From Lobosporangium transversale (taxonomy: Eukaryota > Mortierellomycota > Mortierellomycetes > Mortierellales > Mortierellaceae), in assembly GCF_002105155.1 (NCBI RefSeq), contig NW_019029046.1, positions 62,001-126,000 on the forward strand: a stretch of 64,000 nt of DNA. The letters are read 5' to 3'. This document shows, piece after piece, positions 11,438-25,922 of the stretch (within the stretch, counting starts at the first letter, position 1; each line of letters begins with the position of its first letter). Below the pieces are notes generated by a model that worked only from the letters and a program-made list of their open reading frames with translations, did no database searches and had not been told where the DNA came from. The translations under genes and the position numbers were made by a program.

Positions 11438-12606
11438 ATGGATACCAAGCGCAAGGTTGACGAGTCACTCGCATTACTCAATTCTCTTTTTGCTCACCCT
11501 AACAAGAAGTCATTCGCAGGAAAGCTAGCAAGCGATACGAATGATGGCACCAGTTATTCTGAAGGTATCAGTGGTAAAGATGGCGAAGCAGATGCCAGCC
11601 ATGTGCATGATCAGCCATCCTCAACTGTAACTGTCACAGCAGGGCTTAAGAAGAGAATCTATCTACCACCTCGCCCATCAGTACTGGATAAACTCTCACG
11701 GTTGTCAACCTCGCGACCGACGTTGGAAGATTCTATTGCAGCTTCAATCGCAGCCAGTGCATCAGCAACTCAGTCCGGTTACTCAGAAGCACCCGTTCAT
11801 CATCTATCATCAAAATATATGCCTACAGCCGTACCATCCTCAAAGAAGCCAGTAGTCGGCTCCCTTAAATCCAACAAACAAAGGTATCTTCCTTGGTCCA
11901 GAGATCAATTTCATGAGCGCTTGAAGACATTCAAGCCATCCACATGGTTCGACAAGCCTAAAGCAGTCAATGCTGTTGAGTGTGCTAAACGTGGGTGGAT
12001 CAATCAAGGAGACGATAGACTAGAGTGTTGTGGAGGGTGTAATGGGGTAGTCATTGTGAAGACGGATTATGAGCAGAGCAGGGGTGATGGGGACATGACC
12101 GTAGATAATGTGGAGGGTACATCAAACGATGATTCGGAAATGTTTGATCTCCTACAAGAGACGGACCTCGAAGGTACTTGTACTTTTCTTTTTTTGCAAT
12201 GCTAACATTATTTTAGCTTTATGATGAACTGATTCAATGAGGTCTTTTAATCCTTAGTTTTAGGATCAAAATTTCATGCGATGCTTACCGATAATCATGA
12301 ATCCACATGCCCATGGAAGACACACCCTTGTGATAGTACGCCAAGCATTTTAAATAATGTTTTCTTATGGACTCTTTTATTTATTTTTTTAAAGATCAAC
12401 CAACATATTCAATCTTACGAGCCTTATCTTTGCTACACATATAGACAACATCTACAAGTTTCCTGTAGTAACTCCGTCGCAGGCTCGAGAGGACCTTTTG
12501 TATCGATTACACCAGTTAGAAGCAATGGCAAGCGATCCTTTAATCGAGAAGATACGGCATCCATTGGTAAGTAAGAAAGAATCATAATGACTATCTCTCT
12601 CTCTCT

Positions 12607-12647
<41 letters not shown>

Positions 12648-13291
12648 ACAAATATTGACCATTGAGTTGATTTTATAGGGAAACGCTGAAGTTGAAGAGC
12701 TGAAAGGCATGTTTCCAGATATTGAAAATAATAAACTTCTGATCCTGTCTCTCTTTGGATGGACGGCTCAGAGGGACCGCAAGATGTTGATCTGTTCAGC
12801 ATGTCACACTCAATGCACCTATATTCCTAGTATACCTAATTTTGGGTCCAGCAGTGATGATTTAACCAGTGAAGTCGATAAGCATACGGACAGTAACCTG
12901 AATGAAGGGGAAGAGAATGACGCTGCGTTCGATGTTGTTCAGTCACATCGATGGTATTGCTATTGGGTTGATCCTCAGTATGATACTGAGATGAGAGAGG
13001 GATGGAGAATTCTGTTGGCAGGCTTGACCACATCCTCTGCACGTGGAAAAAGCACAGTAGACGGTTCACTAGATCATCATTCTACTACGAAGATTGCGGT
13101 ATGCACATTCGTCTATTTTCTATTAGCGATGAATCAGTGAAAGTCATATTCAACAAGTGGATTCAACAATTTTATTTGACCAGATTTTTGTTTTTTCTTT
13201 TAAACACTAGCCAAACGAAGCATTGATTCAGGTAAGGCGCATGCTCCGTGGCCAGACTGCATTGTCATCTGTCCGAAGATCTGAAATATAA
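11438..13291 (+). CDS. C3HC zinc-finger protein of the Rsm1/NIPA family
   Basis: Relative of yeast Rsm1 and animal ZC3HC1 (NIPA), proteins linked to mRNA export and the nuclear basket. Exons are 11438-12173, 12258-12335, 12445-12566, 12679-13098 and 13211-13291, giving 478 residues. The C3HC domain starts near residue 155 (LPWSRDQFHERL, STWFDKP, CAKRGW, CCGGC) and continues across introns with HPCD and IYKFP. The second BIR-like half includes LSLFGW and a CxxC pair (CSACHTQC), then RWYCYWVDP. Residues 1-150 are Ser-rich and low in order. The ATG at 11438 is preferred to 11366 because MDTKRKVDESLALLNSLF looks like a true N-terminus. Intron 3 holds a CT repeat plus a run of 31 T just before its acceptor. 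It is convergent with the PPR gene. Confidence 0.88.
12610..12640. repeat. 31-base poly-T run in intron 3 of the C3HC gene
   Basis: Follows a CT-dinucleotide stretch and precedes eight A. It forms an extreme polypyrimidine tract upstream of the acceptor at 12678. Confidence 0.9.
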
Positions 13292-13464
13292 AAATGCAAA
13301 GAAAGAGGAATAACCCAAATAAATAGATAAATATAAAACTATAGCAACAATGTTGTGATGATGTTTTTATGTCAATTAATTAGTTTACAGGCATCACATG
13401 TATCGCATGCAGCTGTTATTGGTTGAAAAATATATCAAATCTATTTGTCTAGTCGCGTCAATGC

Positions 13465-16433
13465 TCAGCATTTCAGCTGTTCTTTATACAGTTTACATCG
13501 AGTCTCAATTTGTCGACGCTCCATGACAGTTAAATGCTCTGTTGGTTGGCCCTGGAGCATTTGCTGATATTCTAGGCGTTCATCTTTCTCATCTTCTTGA
13601 AGTGCTACTTCTCCTGCAGTCGGTGGGCACTCGTTATTACTTTGTCGCTCATGATCCTTTATGTGGTTATTATATCCACCCACTCTCGAGCAGGGTGCTT
13701 TATTTCCATTGACAACAATTTCCCATAGCTGTTCTGCTCGTTTATGATCTCCAGTTTGATGAAGGCCTGCGATGAGTGTCGTGTATGTCTTGAGATTAGG
13801 CTCAATATGGAATTGGTTCGTCATTTCCTTGAAAACATTGGTTGCTTTGTCCATTTGATTCAAATGTGCAAACCCACTGATCAACGACGTAAAAGTGACA
13901 ACATCTGGGGCTGGTGGGGAGTCCACTTCTAACATTGATGTGGACAATAGGTGGGTTTCATTGTTTGGTTGCGACTGGACCGAGTCATCTGTTTTCAATC
14001 TACCTGACATAGCCCCATCTGTCGGGGGTTTGCCAATATAAGAGGGCGTTGACCTGACAGGCTTGGACGATCTCCTGAGAGAAACATTATTAAATCCGAA
14101 CGTCCTCAAATCCCGTTCGCCATCCCACGGATCGTCAGTAAATGCAGGCATCGAGACCTTTCTATTTACTGGCTTCATGCTGCGAAAGACCTGCAGCGCA
14201 GCAGAAACATCCCCTCGAGTAATATGATATAGAATATTGGTGTTGAAAGTAATTGTGTCTGCTGGAATGCCATCTTGTTCCATGTCATGAAAGCACTGTC
14301 CAATCGAAGCAATGTCCTTGGTCTCAACGGCATGCTGCAGTAATGCGTGAAGCATAATGTTGTATGTGTAAATGTCGCGGTGTGAACGCATCTGTGGACT
14401 TGGAGATGGCCGCCTCTTTTCTGAGGGTAGTTTTTCAATTTCTTCCGCGACATCACTGTCATTACTGTGAGGCTGGTGAATGATATTGGAATTCAGTGCA
14501 CTCGGGTCAATGTCCTGATTGGTAGACGCATCGTTAATTCTCCTCCGCCTCTCTGCTTTTCTTGATTTCAGCCATTCGCCATCTAGTGTCCCCGCCATAT
14601 GATCATAGATTTTGCGCATGGTTAATAGGTCTTTGTGTGCCGCGTAATAAGCGAGAAGAGTATTATATGTAACGATATCTGGCTCTAGTTTAAGCGGGTT
14701 GAAGTCAATGAACACTGTTTTCCATGCAGGCGCATTGGAGACCTTGTATTGCGCCATCTCGAGATAGAGTTTGACAAGCACATTTAGTGTAGTCATATTA
14801 GGCTTGACGCCTTGTGCTTGCATTGCCAACGTGTACTTTTGAATGTCTTGGGGTTCAGCAACCGTGATTTTTCTACCAATTGAACTAGGCGCAAATACAG
14901 ACGAATCCCTTTCCAATTGAGAATATTTGCTGGACTCTTCACTTCCAAGTATTTCTGTTCGTTTTGGGCGGCAAATATGTTCCGTTCTCTTTTCATGAGT
15001 CTCTGATGCTAAGAGGATATCAAATCCAAACTCCTTGACAGAAAATGAATTCAAAATTCTGGTAAATGTTATCACGCGATAGTTTTCGCCTGCAGCAAGT
15101 CCTCGGTCAAAAACTTTTCTAGCCAAGTCATAAAGCTGATTCTCGCAAGCTCCACGAATAAATACGTCCATCAACTTAGGAGACATAAGCAAAGGTCGAT
15201 TGAACGGTCTTGATCTTGTTGTAGCAGACTCCAGAGCGCCCTGATATAGTTCTTCATGGCGAATCATCATATTGCCAATACGTTCAAGCTGGTAGTCATC
15301 GCCTTGTGCGGTAGCAATCCGTATAAGGCTTGCGAGAATACGACGTGGCATATCAATCCCACGCAAGCTGAGCATATCATACAATTCCAACGCGCTTTTT
15401 GGATAAAATGTTGCCAGCAAGCTCTCGATCACAATGTGAGCAATGATTTCTGCATCAGATGGCCGTGATTTTGATTGACTCGTCTCCTGATCCGCTGTCC
15501 GCTCAAACGCTTTTTCAACTTGCTCCAAAAAAACAGATTGGTTTTGCTTCCAATAAACTTCGAGAAGAGCATAAGCAAGGGTCCTTTGCCATTCATTGGT
15601 AGCGGTCTTCGATATTGTCTTAATTTGAGGCAAAGATCGTCGGACGAGGACTGCTACATACTCCCAAAACTCTTCTTGATTACTTGAGCCATCCTGAATC
15701 AGCTCTAGAACAAACTTGAGGTCATTTAGGACCAGATTCCTGTACTGTTTACGGAAAACTTGGATAGCGTCTCTCAATGCGACGTTGCTGTATTCTGCTG
15801 ACCCATGGATCTCGAGTAGACAAGGGTGTACTGGTTCGGTTGTGGATTTGTCGTATGAATATTCTGCATATCCTTGTGACGCGATAGCTGTTTGCTTCCA
15901 CTTGGGGAGATAAACTATCCTTCGTGATCTCATGCGTACTGTATATTCTCTCGTCCTGCTATGGGGTAATGGCCACTGAAGAGATAATGATTCGTTTATT
16001 GCTCGGGCGCTTTGCGCCTGTGTTCGTGTATCTGTTAGTAATCTCGCTGTCTCTGTTGCACAGGATGAGTAGGTTTGCCTCCTAAAGGCTCCTGTTGTAG
16101 ATGTTAAATAGTTTGCAATCATTAATGATGAGGCGATTGCATCGAGGGTTGGTAAATTCGAGTAGACGCGGCTTTATCACAATAATAATCCTTGATGTAA
16201 ATCTTACTTGATGCATTGGCTATTGCTGGAGAGGCTGCACGAGAGAATATGGGTTGCGGGAAAGGGTATCGGTGCAACAGACAGAGTTGCCGTAGGACTG
16301 ACAGTGTTTCGTGCAGCTCAGCTGAATATGTGGTGGCGCACGACAGAGAGTGAGCAGTAACACGGAGTCGTGTAGACCCGAGCACTAAACGTTGTCCTGA
16401 AGTATAGGATCGTGCACCAATAGAAGATGCCAT
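13465..16433 (-). CDS. Pentatricopeptide-repeat protein, probably mitochondrial
   Basis: PPR proteins bind organellar RNA and act in its processing or translation. The model has two exons, 16433-16208 and 16091-13465, joined in phase through a GTAAGA donor and a CAACAG acceptor, giving 950 residues. The first 60 residues are rich in Ser, Arg and Ala and poor in acid, as expected of a mitochondrial presequence. PPR-like helices are visible from about residue 290. The clear repeats are TYNTLLAYYAAHKDLLTMRKIYDHM, here cited only by start (TYNTLLAYYAAH), TYNIMLHALLQHA, TFNTNILYHIT, TFTSLISGFAHLNQMDKA and TYTTLIAGLHQTGDHKRA. An ATG at 16122 overlaps an upstream stop as TAATG, but the spliced model explains this better. 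No yeast ortholog can be named. It is divergent from FAB1. Confidence 0.85.
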
Positions 16434-16766
16434 GATCGTTCGACTATCTCTATTGTGGGATCAGCCAACTTAGCGATCAGAATGAGATTGTTTGTGCAAT
16501 TTCCTGAATAGAAGTTTGAAGAAAAAGACTTGTTATTTTTTTTTTTTGATCTGATCGAACCATTAGATTTTTGAACAGGCACTAAATGAGGAAATTAAAT
16601 AAATATTAAGATATACATGAAACTTGTTCCTCACACGTGCAACGGCTGGTAGCCCTGCTTACATGAACGTTCCTTGTCCATGCTTAATGCTTGCGTGTCT
16701 TAATTTTTACAACAGGCACTACCACTTACTCATTAGCAGTCAGACTATCCAACTTGGACGGCCACC
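16434..16766. promoter_or_regulatory. Divergent promoter region of PPR and FAB1 genes
   Basis: A 333-base interval between two divergent start codons. It contains a 12-base T run near 16536 and no other gene. No defined element could be assigned. Confidence 0.45.
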
Positions 16767-19700
16767 ATGTCCTCTCTCACCAGTTTTCATGTGCTCTGTG
16801 AACCACCCCAATCCGAGGAGCCACCAGAGAATGTGCTCTCAAAAATATTCCAGCGCTTCAAAACTACCCTATCGACCCCAAATATCTATACGCCTTCAGG
16901 AACATCCACAGATACACCCTCTAGAGTTCCCTTTCCTACCCACACAGCTACGGCAGCTACATCGGCAGTCGTCAATAGCCAACTCTCTTCATCAGGCACC
17001 GACATAGATATAACAGGCTGCTCACCATCAATAACTGTGTCACCGTTTTCTACAGAGTCACTCACTGCTCGGTCCTCGCTCGGAAATCATACAAACGTTG
17101 CAGTTTCCTCATCTTCCGTAGCTGGACCGTCATACCCTGTTCATTCGGATACAGAAATATGGGATACCCTTCCGGATAAAAATAGCAAACATGGTAGCAG
17201 CGTGAAGAGTAGCAATAACCGTAATCAATCTACAGACAACAAAGACCACACTATCGTCATGCAAAGATACCCTACTGCAGCCACGGCAACCAAGAGAGCC
17301 TCTTCTCTCTTTAAAGTTAGCACAATTGACCATAGTATTACCCATGATGATGATTCCGCATCGCTTGCTTCTCTTGCGCCGCCAGTTGTGTCGCTCAGTC
17401 CAGCATTTGGAGACAAGCAATCTGCTATGCATGAGATGGGTATCTCGACGCGACTAGGGCGGCAAGACAATCAGGCTGTAGGCCATACGAGGCTCAGCGC
17501 AGGTACTTTTGCGCAGCGTTGTGCAATGCTCGAGATCGTTATCAAGTAAAAACGATGCTGACAGTATCTTTGTAAATAATTCATACCATAGGCGATAACT
17601 CTGTTTTGAAGCACTATATCCACCACACCCTCGGGCCAAGAGATACATCGGCGGACTCTGACGCTAGGTCTATTAAGAGCTTTGGTTCCGGACATCAAAA
17701 GGCTAATTCATTGACAAAGTTATTCCGGCGTATTCGCGGCGAGGGCGTGAGTAAAGACTATTGGATGGCAGACGAAAATGCTAAAGAGTGCTATGGATGC
17801 AACGTATCATTTGCCGTCTACCGTAGAAGGCATCACTGTCGAATGTGTGGTAAGCCAATTTTCGACGTTCACATGTCTTCATATCATAAGTACTATTCTG
17901 GTTTAGAAAGAGTAGGCTAACTATATCTCTTATTGAATAAATATGATCCCATTCTACCACCTTAGGACACGTCCTTTGTTCCAAGTGTGCGTTGAAAACT
18001 GATGTCAAGTTTGATTATGATAGATTATGTGATTACTGCTTGAAATCTATGGGGCGAGATGCAAAGCAAGAAAATGAAGCAAATGAGTATACTGTAGGGA
18101 CAGCTTGGACTACTCCGGCTCCATTAGCCGCCCAGAATCATTTTAATCAGCAGCTGCCGATATCTCCTGGCATTAGTGCTACCCAAAATGATAACACCCC
18201 TTTTGACGGGATTCTTAAGTTACTACACGCAGGATCACACTTGTTTTTAGCAAGGTCACGATCCAATACCGCCACAGGAGAGCAAATCGATGGTGGCATT
18301 GTGCCATTTCGAAGATCCTTGGCGTTAGAGGACTACAACATTAATGATTCTGTTCTAGATCCAGAGGTTGTGCCTTTCTTGCGAGAAGAAGAAGACGATT
18401 ACGATGAACTCTGGTCGCCTGGTCCTTCAAGTGTGATGAGTTATGCTTCTCTCAATAACGTGATTGATGATGAAGACGTCAACAATAGTGGTGCCCCAGG
18501 CCATAGCTCGCGAGAGTGGCTTCCCACACGGGTCTCTAGAGCAGATGAGATCAGAGGTATGTTTATCAAGGATCGCTCGTCTATGAACCGCCGGATTGGT
18601 GTAAATGGGGGCCGATCAAACCGTGCACTCAGTCTTAGCTTGGAAACCAGGGGCTTGTTACGTTCAGATGGATCAGAATCCGCAAGATCACCTATGGACA
18701 TCAGACCTGCTACACCATTCTTTGGGTCTAACTCGCAATCGCTCTTGCATTTGGGGAGACACCCTAGACTGTTACCGACCGCGGGTAGTGTGATGGAGCT
18801 CAATAGTGCATCCCTTCAGCATATGCGCCGACTGCTGCAGCAACTGTTGGCACGTTTTGAAATCGATAGCAGTGATGGATGGGAGGACGTGATTATGAAG
18901 CATGTGCTCAAAGTGTCAAATAGCATACAGGTTCTTGGAGATATGGATGTTATGGAAGTAGTTAAAATCAAGAAGATTCCAGGAGGTACTGCTCAGGATA
19001 CGATGTACATCAATGGTGTTGTCTGTACTAAGAATCTTGCCCACAAACAAATGAACCGGACTCTCCAAAATCCTCGGATCCTGCTCTTGAGTTTTGCATT
19101 GGAGTATCAGCGCAAGGAGAATCATTTCATGTCACTGACCCCAATTATGGATCAGGAGCGAGAATACCTTACACACCTGGTCGCCCGAGTTGTTGCACTC
19201 CGTCCCCACATCATTATCGTTGAGAAAACTGTCTCACGAGTGGCAATGGAACTTCTTTTGAAGCACAATGTCGCGGTAGCGTATAATGTTAAGCTACCAG
19301 TGATAGTAGCTATTGCAGAGGCGACTGGTGCAGACATCATCACGTCGTTTGATAGATTGGATAAAGAGCCTCACCTTGGGATCTGTGGGACGTTTGAAGT
19401 CAAGACTTTTGTACACAAGCTGATTCCCAACAAAAGAAAGAGCTACATGTTTTTCCAGGATTGTCCAGGAAATCTATTCTGTTCCCTTGTACTCCGTGGT
19501 GGGTCATTAGATATATTGAACAGGATCAAAAAGATCGTTGGACTGATGGTGCGGGTCTCTTACAATCTCAAACTCGAGACCTCGCTCATGAATGATCAGT
19601 TTGCAATGACCTCGGCGCCACGTGAGTCCAGAGCCTTGGATGATGAGAAGATTGAGCTCTCATCCGATCCTGAGATTAGACGCCTACAGGAATCCCTTTT

Positions 19701-22700
19701 ACCTTATAAGCAAACAATTTTATCCGCATCACCGTTTGTCAAATTCAGTCCACCTTTCTTGTTAACAGCCATGATCGATGATATGGAGAGGCTCAAGATG
19801 ATTGAAAAAACGGCTACGCCTACTGCTCTTAGGGATATTAGGAATGCCAGAATACTGCTCACGACATCAAGCACAAACAATATTCTCAACAAAGTCTCGA
19901 CAGGAAGGTCGCAAGATAGTGGACTGATTGAAGGAAGCTATATTGACATCCTAAACGACTATCAAGCAAAAGAAAAGGCATGGGAGGACTTTTTGAGTAG
20001 CAACAAAGGACCACCTCACATTGTCCCTTTCGATTATCAGGGGCTCCCCTTTTTATATTCATTCATTTGTATGTCAACTAAAGCAACGTGTATAAGGCCA
20101 TCGATTGGGTTCATTAAGTATTATTTCTCGGATTGTGATACAACTCTTGCTCATCATCTTGTCCAAATTTGCTGGAAATCCAAGCTGGGATGTATGGCTC
20201 CGGGTTGCGGTCGTCCGCTTCAAGATCACCAATATATTTATGCTCATGGTGATGCTAAGATCACAGTGACCATTGAGCAGTGGGATTCTCCGACAATTTT
20301 GAAGAAGGACTCCATCATGATGTGGAGCAAGTGTAAGATCTGCCATGTAGAAACACCACAAGTGTACATTTCAGATGATACTAAGAACTATTCTTTTGGA
20401 AAGTTCTTGGAGTTAATCTTTTATCAGACCAATTTGACCTGCCGCGCTAACATTTGTCCGCATGATATCAACCGTAATCATATCCGATTCTTTGGCCTCG
20501 ATACTCAATTGGTCAAGATTGAACGTATTCCAATCAAACTTTTCGACATAACCTTCCCTCCAATGCTTGTCCGCTGCAAACCAGAGTTTTATGCTCGCAC
20601 CAAGACCCAAGACCTGGATCTAGTTCGTTCTCAGATTACCAGGTATTGGGACTCTGTTATGGAGCGGATTAAAAATGTTGTTCCACCGTCCAAATTCGAC
20701 GCTGCTAAGCAGGAGCTTTTGGATATGTCGAAAAACGTCCTTGCGGAGAAATCAGGGATCTTACAGTTACTCCAGCAGACTTACCTCAATAGTGCGCCAA
20801 CGGACACTCTCGCATTGGACACAGTGCGAATCAAATTATATGACAAGTCTGTAGAGTGGGACAAGATTTTTGGAGATTTTGCTCGCCAATATTTCAATCT
20901 GGAGCGTGATTTCAGACGCAGCACTGCATCACAGCTCAGGAGACTATTTGATGAAAAAGAATTCCCTGCCACATCAGATCCCGAGCACCGTGCGAACTTG
21001 ATGCATGACCTTTATTTGCCGATGACATTGGACACTGATGATAGCGACGATTCTATTGGTGGCCACTACGATCTATCCGCCTTGCCGTACCTTGGCAGCT
21101 CTCCAACCCATAAGGCCGCCAAGTCAAGGATTGAGGAAGGAGACGCAGCCGCCTCCGAGAGCACAGTAGAGAAAGAGAAAGTCATATCACAGATAACGTT
21201 CCCATTCATAGAGTCTAAGGTCACTCGAAGATTGTCAATGATTCTGATGCAAGAACACAGGCCTAAACTTACACACGCTCTGACATCTGACTCAGTCCTG
21301 GGGGTCCCGGATGAGGACTTAAATGATAAGGCTAAACGCAGGGAACCATCATCAGCATTTACTATAGCACGGACCCTTCCTGTGTCAACACGGAATACAA
21401 CACGAATCTCAAGCCGCTTGTCTATGGCTTCATTACCAACGTATGATCCGATGACCTTAATTCAGCAAGAGCGCAAGGAGAATCAACAGATTAGAGCTAG
21501 TCTTGTTCCCACACCTTCACATTCTGGAAGCTCCTCTCCATTAGGAGTGAAGGATTTAAGCGAGAAATTCATTATTCCATTGGACCGTACTCCTACAGGA
21601 GAAAAACCGTCCTCAGCATCATCAACATCTTCAGGAAAAAACCCGTTCTTCAGCAAGCCACGCCAACAGCGGCCAACGGAAAAAACTCCTTTCAACTTTT
21701 CTCCCTCAAGTCCTCCTGTGACATCTGTTTCTCTAGCAGAATTTAGCAAGCCCAGGTCTAGGAGACCAACAGACCCAACCTTTTCGATTGCAATCTCGGC
21801 CCCTTCCGTGCCTTCTACGCTTGTGGGGGGATGTTATCCATCTTCAAATACCCTGATAGCCACGAATCTTGGCACTAGACGCTCGAAATACCTTGCTCGT
21901 GCTCAAGGAAGCGGAAATACTATCCCAGCGCATCATTCTTCCGCTGGGCCCGAGCTACATAAGAATTTGATTGTAAACAGGTCTCGATCTTTTACACAGC
22001 CAATACCAGGTTCCACCGTGGATGCTCGAGCTCGGTATATGAACGCTCTCTCCGGTCGTAATTCGCAACAGGAGGAAAATAAGCATTCGACCGTTGTATT
22101 TTCGAGCGCGAAAGAAGCTGCCAAGGAAGAATCAGAGGATGAAGATGATTACCAATCTGAAAGCGAAGGTGATGAACCATACCAACCTAGTCGAGGCTAC
22201 ACATTCTCGTTAATTCAAACGGATGCTATGGACGAAGCTCTTGGAAGCGAAGATCCTCTGGCAATTGAAGCATCTTATAATTTCAGAAATAATAATGCAT
22301 GGACGATCAACGGATCAGCAGGCGGAGTATCATCTATGAGCAATAATGAAGAAATGTTTTTGGATCCAGTCATGATGTTTTTAGGAGATGACGACTATTC
22401 GTGCGACCAGCGTCATCGATCCGGCCAAAGAGGCGCTGTTGTTGATCAAGCAGACTCGAGTACATCTGCCATGGGTTCTCCTGTAAAGGCTTCATCCATG
22501 AATATGTCTGTTTCTGGTACACTGAGTGCTGCATTAGCAGCGGCATCAAAGCTTCCACAACTAAGTGAGGTAGCTGAAGGTGTTGAGCGTGGATCGCTGA
22601 TCAAGACACTTTCCAATTTTTGGCAGGATCGGAACTCTCGAAATTTTACTCCTTTAAACTACCCTCTGTGAGTAGCCAGAGTTTCATTCGGTGACCCAGT

Positions 22701-24479
22701 GCACAAGTTACGGCTTGGCAAGGTTTGATATTAATGAGTTCCGCTGCAATTGTATTTTTTATATGTAGGCAGCCATCAGAACATGTGATTCCGGGCTCTC
22801 AAATCATTGTGCGGGAAGACGAGCCTAGTTCGATAATTGCCTTGACGTTAAGTTCACCGCGATATGTAGATGAACTTAGAGCCATCTTTAGGGCTGAAGG
22901 AGTGGATGCAGACCAGAGTAAAGGCAATTCAACTGCCTCAATATCGATGGCTAGCGCTACCATCCCTGCAGAAGATGGTGCCCAGGCACCCGATAGTAAT
23001 GGGAATGGTCTGTCTAACTCCTTTGTCTCTTCGATTGAGGGAATATATGATGATATTCAAGTTCTTGACGACTCGTTACTCTCTGAACCTGGAACACACA
23101 TGAAATTTAGTAAGGCAACGATTACACTGACTATAGTCTTTGTGCTCTAGCTTTTCAATCTTTATATATTTACGATAGCTTTGCAATTGTCATGGATGAT
23201 AGTGTTTAGGGATGACTCTACCATGTTATACTGCAAGATTTTCTATATGGAGCAATTCCATGCTCTTCGTAAAGCTGCTGGATGCGAATACTCGTATATC
23301 CAATCGCTTGCGCGATGTATGAAATGGGAAGCTAATGGCGGCAAATCCGGATCGTCTTTCCTCAAAACTCGTGATGACCGTTTCATTATGAAACAGCTAT
23401 CAAAGGTTGAGCTAGAAGCGTTCATCAAGTTTGCACCTCATTACTTTGAGTACATGCAAAACGCTTTCTTTCACAAGGTAGGGATTATGTCTTAGTGTTG
23501 ACCAGGAAAAGATAAAATGTTAATTGTTCCCTTCGCTAATAAACACCATGACTCTTTTGTGCTAAACAAATCAAATACATATAAAAAGCAACCGACGGTG
23601 TTAGCAAAAATCTTTGGGTTCTATCGCGTAGGATACAAGCATGGAGCACTTGGTCGATCTATGAATATGGATGTCCTCGTCATGGAAAATCTTTTTTATG
23701 ATCGCAAGAAACTTAAAATTTTTGACCTCAAGGGTTCAAGACGGAATCGATATGTTCACCCCAGTGGCAAGGAAAATGAAGTTTTGCTAGATGAGAATTT
23801 TTCAGAGTTTATGTCTGAATCTCCCTTTTTTATCCGTGAACACGCCAAGCTCCAGCTTTCTAAATCATTACAGCATGATTGTCAATTTCTACAGCGATTT
23901 AATATTATGGATTACTCACTTTTGGTTGCTGTCGCAGATGATCGGCAGGAAATTTTGGTCGGTATCGTTGATTTTATTCGGCCATTTACATGGGACAAAA
24001 AGTTGGAGTCATGGGTCAAGGACGCAGTTGGATCACAAGAGCCAACCATTGTTTCGCCAGCGCAATATTGCAAGCGGTTCTGCGCGGCCATGGACAGGCA
24101 CTTGGATATGGTTCCGGATCGCTGGTACGATACCGAGCCTAGAAATCGAGGTGCCAAGGTGTATGATAATTCTTGTGCTGACGATTTTGTCCAAGATTAT
24201 GATCATGAGTGGCCACAGTATTATCAGCCTCTACGAGGCCAAGAGCAACAGAAAGCTCAGATGAAGTTATATCAGCATCATCCGAAGCGGATTAGTTCTC
24301 AAAACAGGGGCTCGAGTTCACATCGGGCACCATCACAGCATGAACATTACCGCCATCATCACCCACGATATAGCGCCAACTTTCATGCAAGCAATGAGAG
24401 TGGTTTGACAAATGGAATCTCCGCAAGACCCACAAGTGGATCGATGATACCTAAGGCTCCCAGTTCGGGTGCCAATTGA
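16767..24479 (+). CDS. FAB1: 1-phosphatidylinositol-3-phosphate 5-kinase
   Basis: Makes PI(3,5)P2 from PI3P on vacuolar and endosomal membranes. Exons are 16767-17502, 17592-17849, 17966-22667, 22769-23109, 23203-23477 and 23589-24479, giving 2400 residues, close to yeast Fab1 and PIKfyve. The FYVE finger at about residues 300-365 has WMAD, RRRHHCRMCG and RLCDYC. The TCP-1/Cpn60-like domain and its Fab1-specific extension span roughly 640-1200. Long disordered Ser-rich linkers follow. The PIP-kinase domain at about 1900-2290 has the ATP-site lysine region FIMKQLSKVE, LAKIFGFYRVG, DLKGS, MDYSLLV and IVDFIRP. The His-rich tail (HEHYRHHHPR) is an extra. The FYVE domain is split exactly between CRMCG and HVLC by intron 2. 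It is convergent with the PNP gene. Confidence 0.97.
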
Positions 24480-24847
24480 GTTGTTCCAGGTTATATATAT
24501 TTTATTTTTAATGAATATACTTTTAATAGAAATGCACCAAACCATGACAGTAAGCGGGCTGATTCAGATAGAATAATCTTTGTTGATTTGAATACCAATG
24601 AAAAGGCTTCTGAGTTGGCATCTCTATCTGTCCCTCAAGGTATTTGAAGTCATCGTGTTTTTTCTAAAGTGGATTTAGAATATGGGCAATGTTTTGCATG
24701 ATTATTCTGGAGGGCAGAAATATTGCCGAACTTTCTGCTCTCTACAGGCAAAATCGCATGGACCTGAAAATTAAGCTGAAATCAAGTTTATTTCTTTCAT
24801 GGACCATAATTAAGATGTGATTAAGTACAGATATCATTGTGCTTGAA

Positions 24848-24884
<37 letters not shown>

Positions 24885-25029
24885 CCACAACATGGTTTTT
24901 GAACGAGAAAAGATTGACACAGAACATTAGGATATCTCATGGTGTCAGCGATGATCATTAATTACGAAATGAAAGGTCTATCTATTTATCTATTTAATCT
25001 AGGCACGAATGGATGCATCTAATATAACT
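24480..25029. other. Convergent intergenic region between FAB1 and PNP
   Basis: The 3' ends of two genes face each other here. It contains a 30-T run (24851-24880) and AT-rich DNA. No gene, RNA gene or element is visible. Confidence 0.45.
24851..24880. repeat. 30-base poly-T run
   Basis: Uninterrupted T run in the FAB1/PNP 3' intergenic region. Confidence 0.9.
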
Positions 25030-25889
25030 CTAGATCATATCGACGAGATACTTGACAAGGGTCTACAGAATAAAAGGGCAACGAAGATGATGAAAGTAAA
25101 ACAATCAGTATTAAACAAGACATGATGAATAATCACAAAGACCAGAGTCATATTCTAACAGAATTTACCTGCAGATCTTTAGCACGGGCATCTGCAGCCT
25201 CCAGCACTTCCTCATGGCTTGCGATCCTTTCCTCCATTGGCCTCACTTCTGGGGGTGCGTCTGGGTCAGAGCGCGGCTCGCGATGAATAACGGCACGGTT
25301 AGTGACCAAACTCAAGCCCAAGACCTTGATACCACAATGTCTTGCGACAATGACTTCGGGGATTGTAGACATGCCTACAACGTCGGCGCCGATGGATCTC
25401 AAGAAGCGGCACTCAGCCTTGGACTCGTATGAAGGCCCTGAGACAAATACGTAAATACCCTCATGAAGGAACTTGGGGATATTTAATTTCTTGGCAGCCT
25501 CATACACGAGACGACGAAGACGAGGACAGTAGGCATCTGACATAGGAGGGAAGCGGGGTCCAAATTCGGCCATGTTGGGTCCAATCAATGGGTTGTTACC
25601 AGTCATACCAGGAAGATTGATGTGGTCCTCAATAATACAAACGTCGCCAATTTGGAAGGCAGGGTTCAATCCACCAGCAGCATTAGTAACTAGGATAATA
25701 AAAATAAATAAAAAAATAAAAAAAGTTAGGTATTCCCATTCAAATAAATAGAAGTAGGTCTTCTGGCATGGGATATAAATGGTTTGTTTCGAAGGCACCG
25801 ATCCTGGTAGTTTGGGTATTATTTTCAAATTTAAAAAGTCGGGCTAGTCTCCTTGGTCTTTCAAGAGTTCCAATAAAAATAGTGCAACG

Positions 25890-25922
<33 letters not shown>

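Noticed and set aside
16122-16433. Separate 103-residue upstream ORF overlapping the PPR ORF as TAATG.
   Set aside because: A GTAAGA donor at 16207 and an in-phase CAACAG acceptor at 16092 merge both into one presequence-bearing protein.
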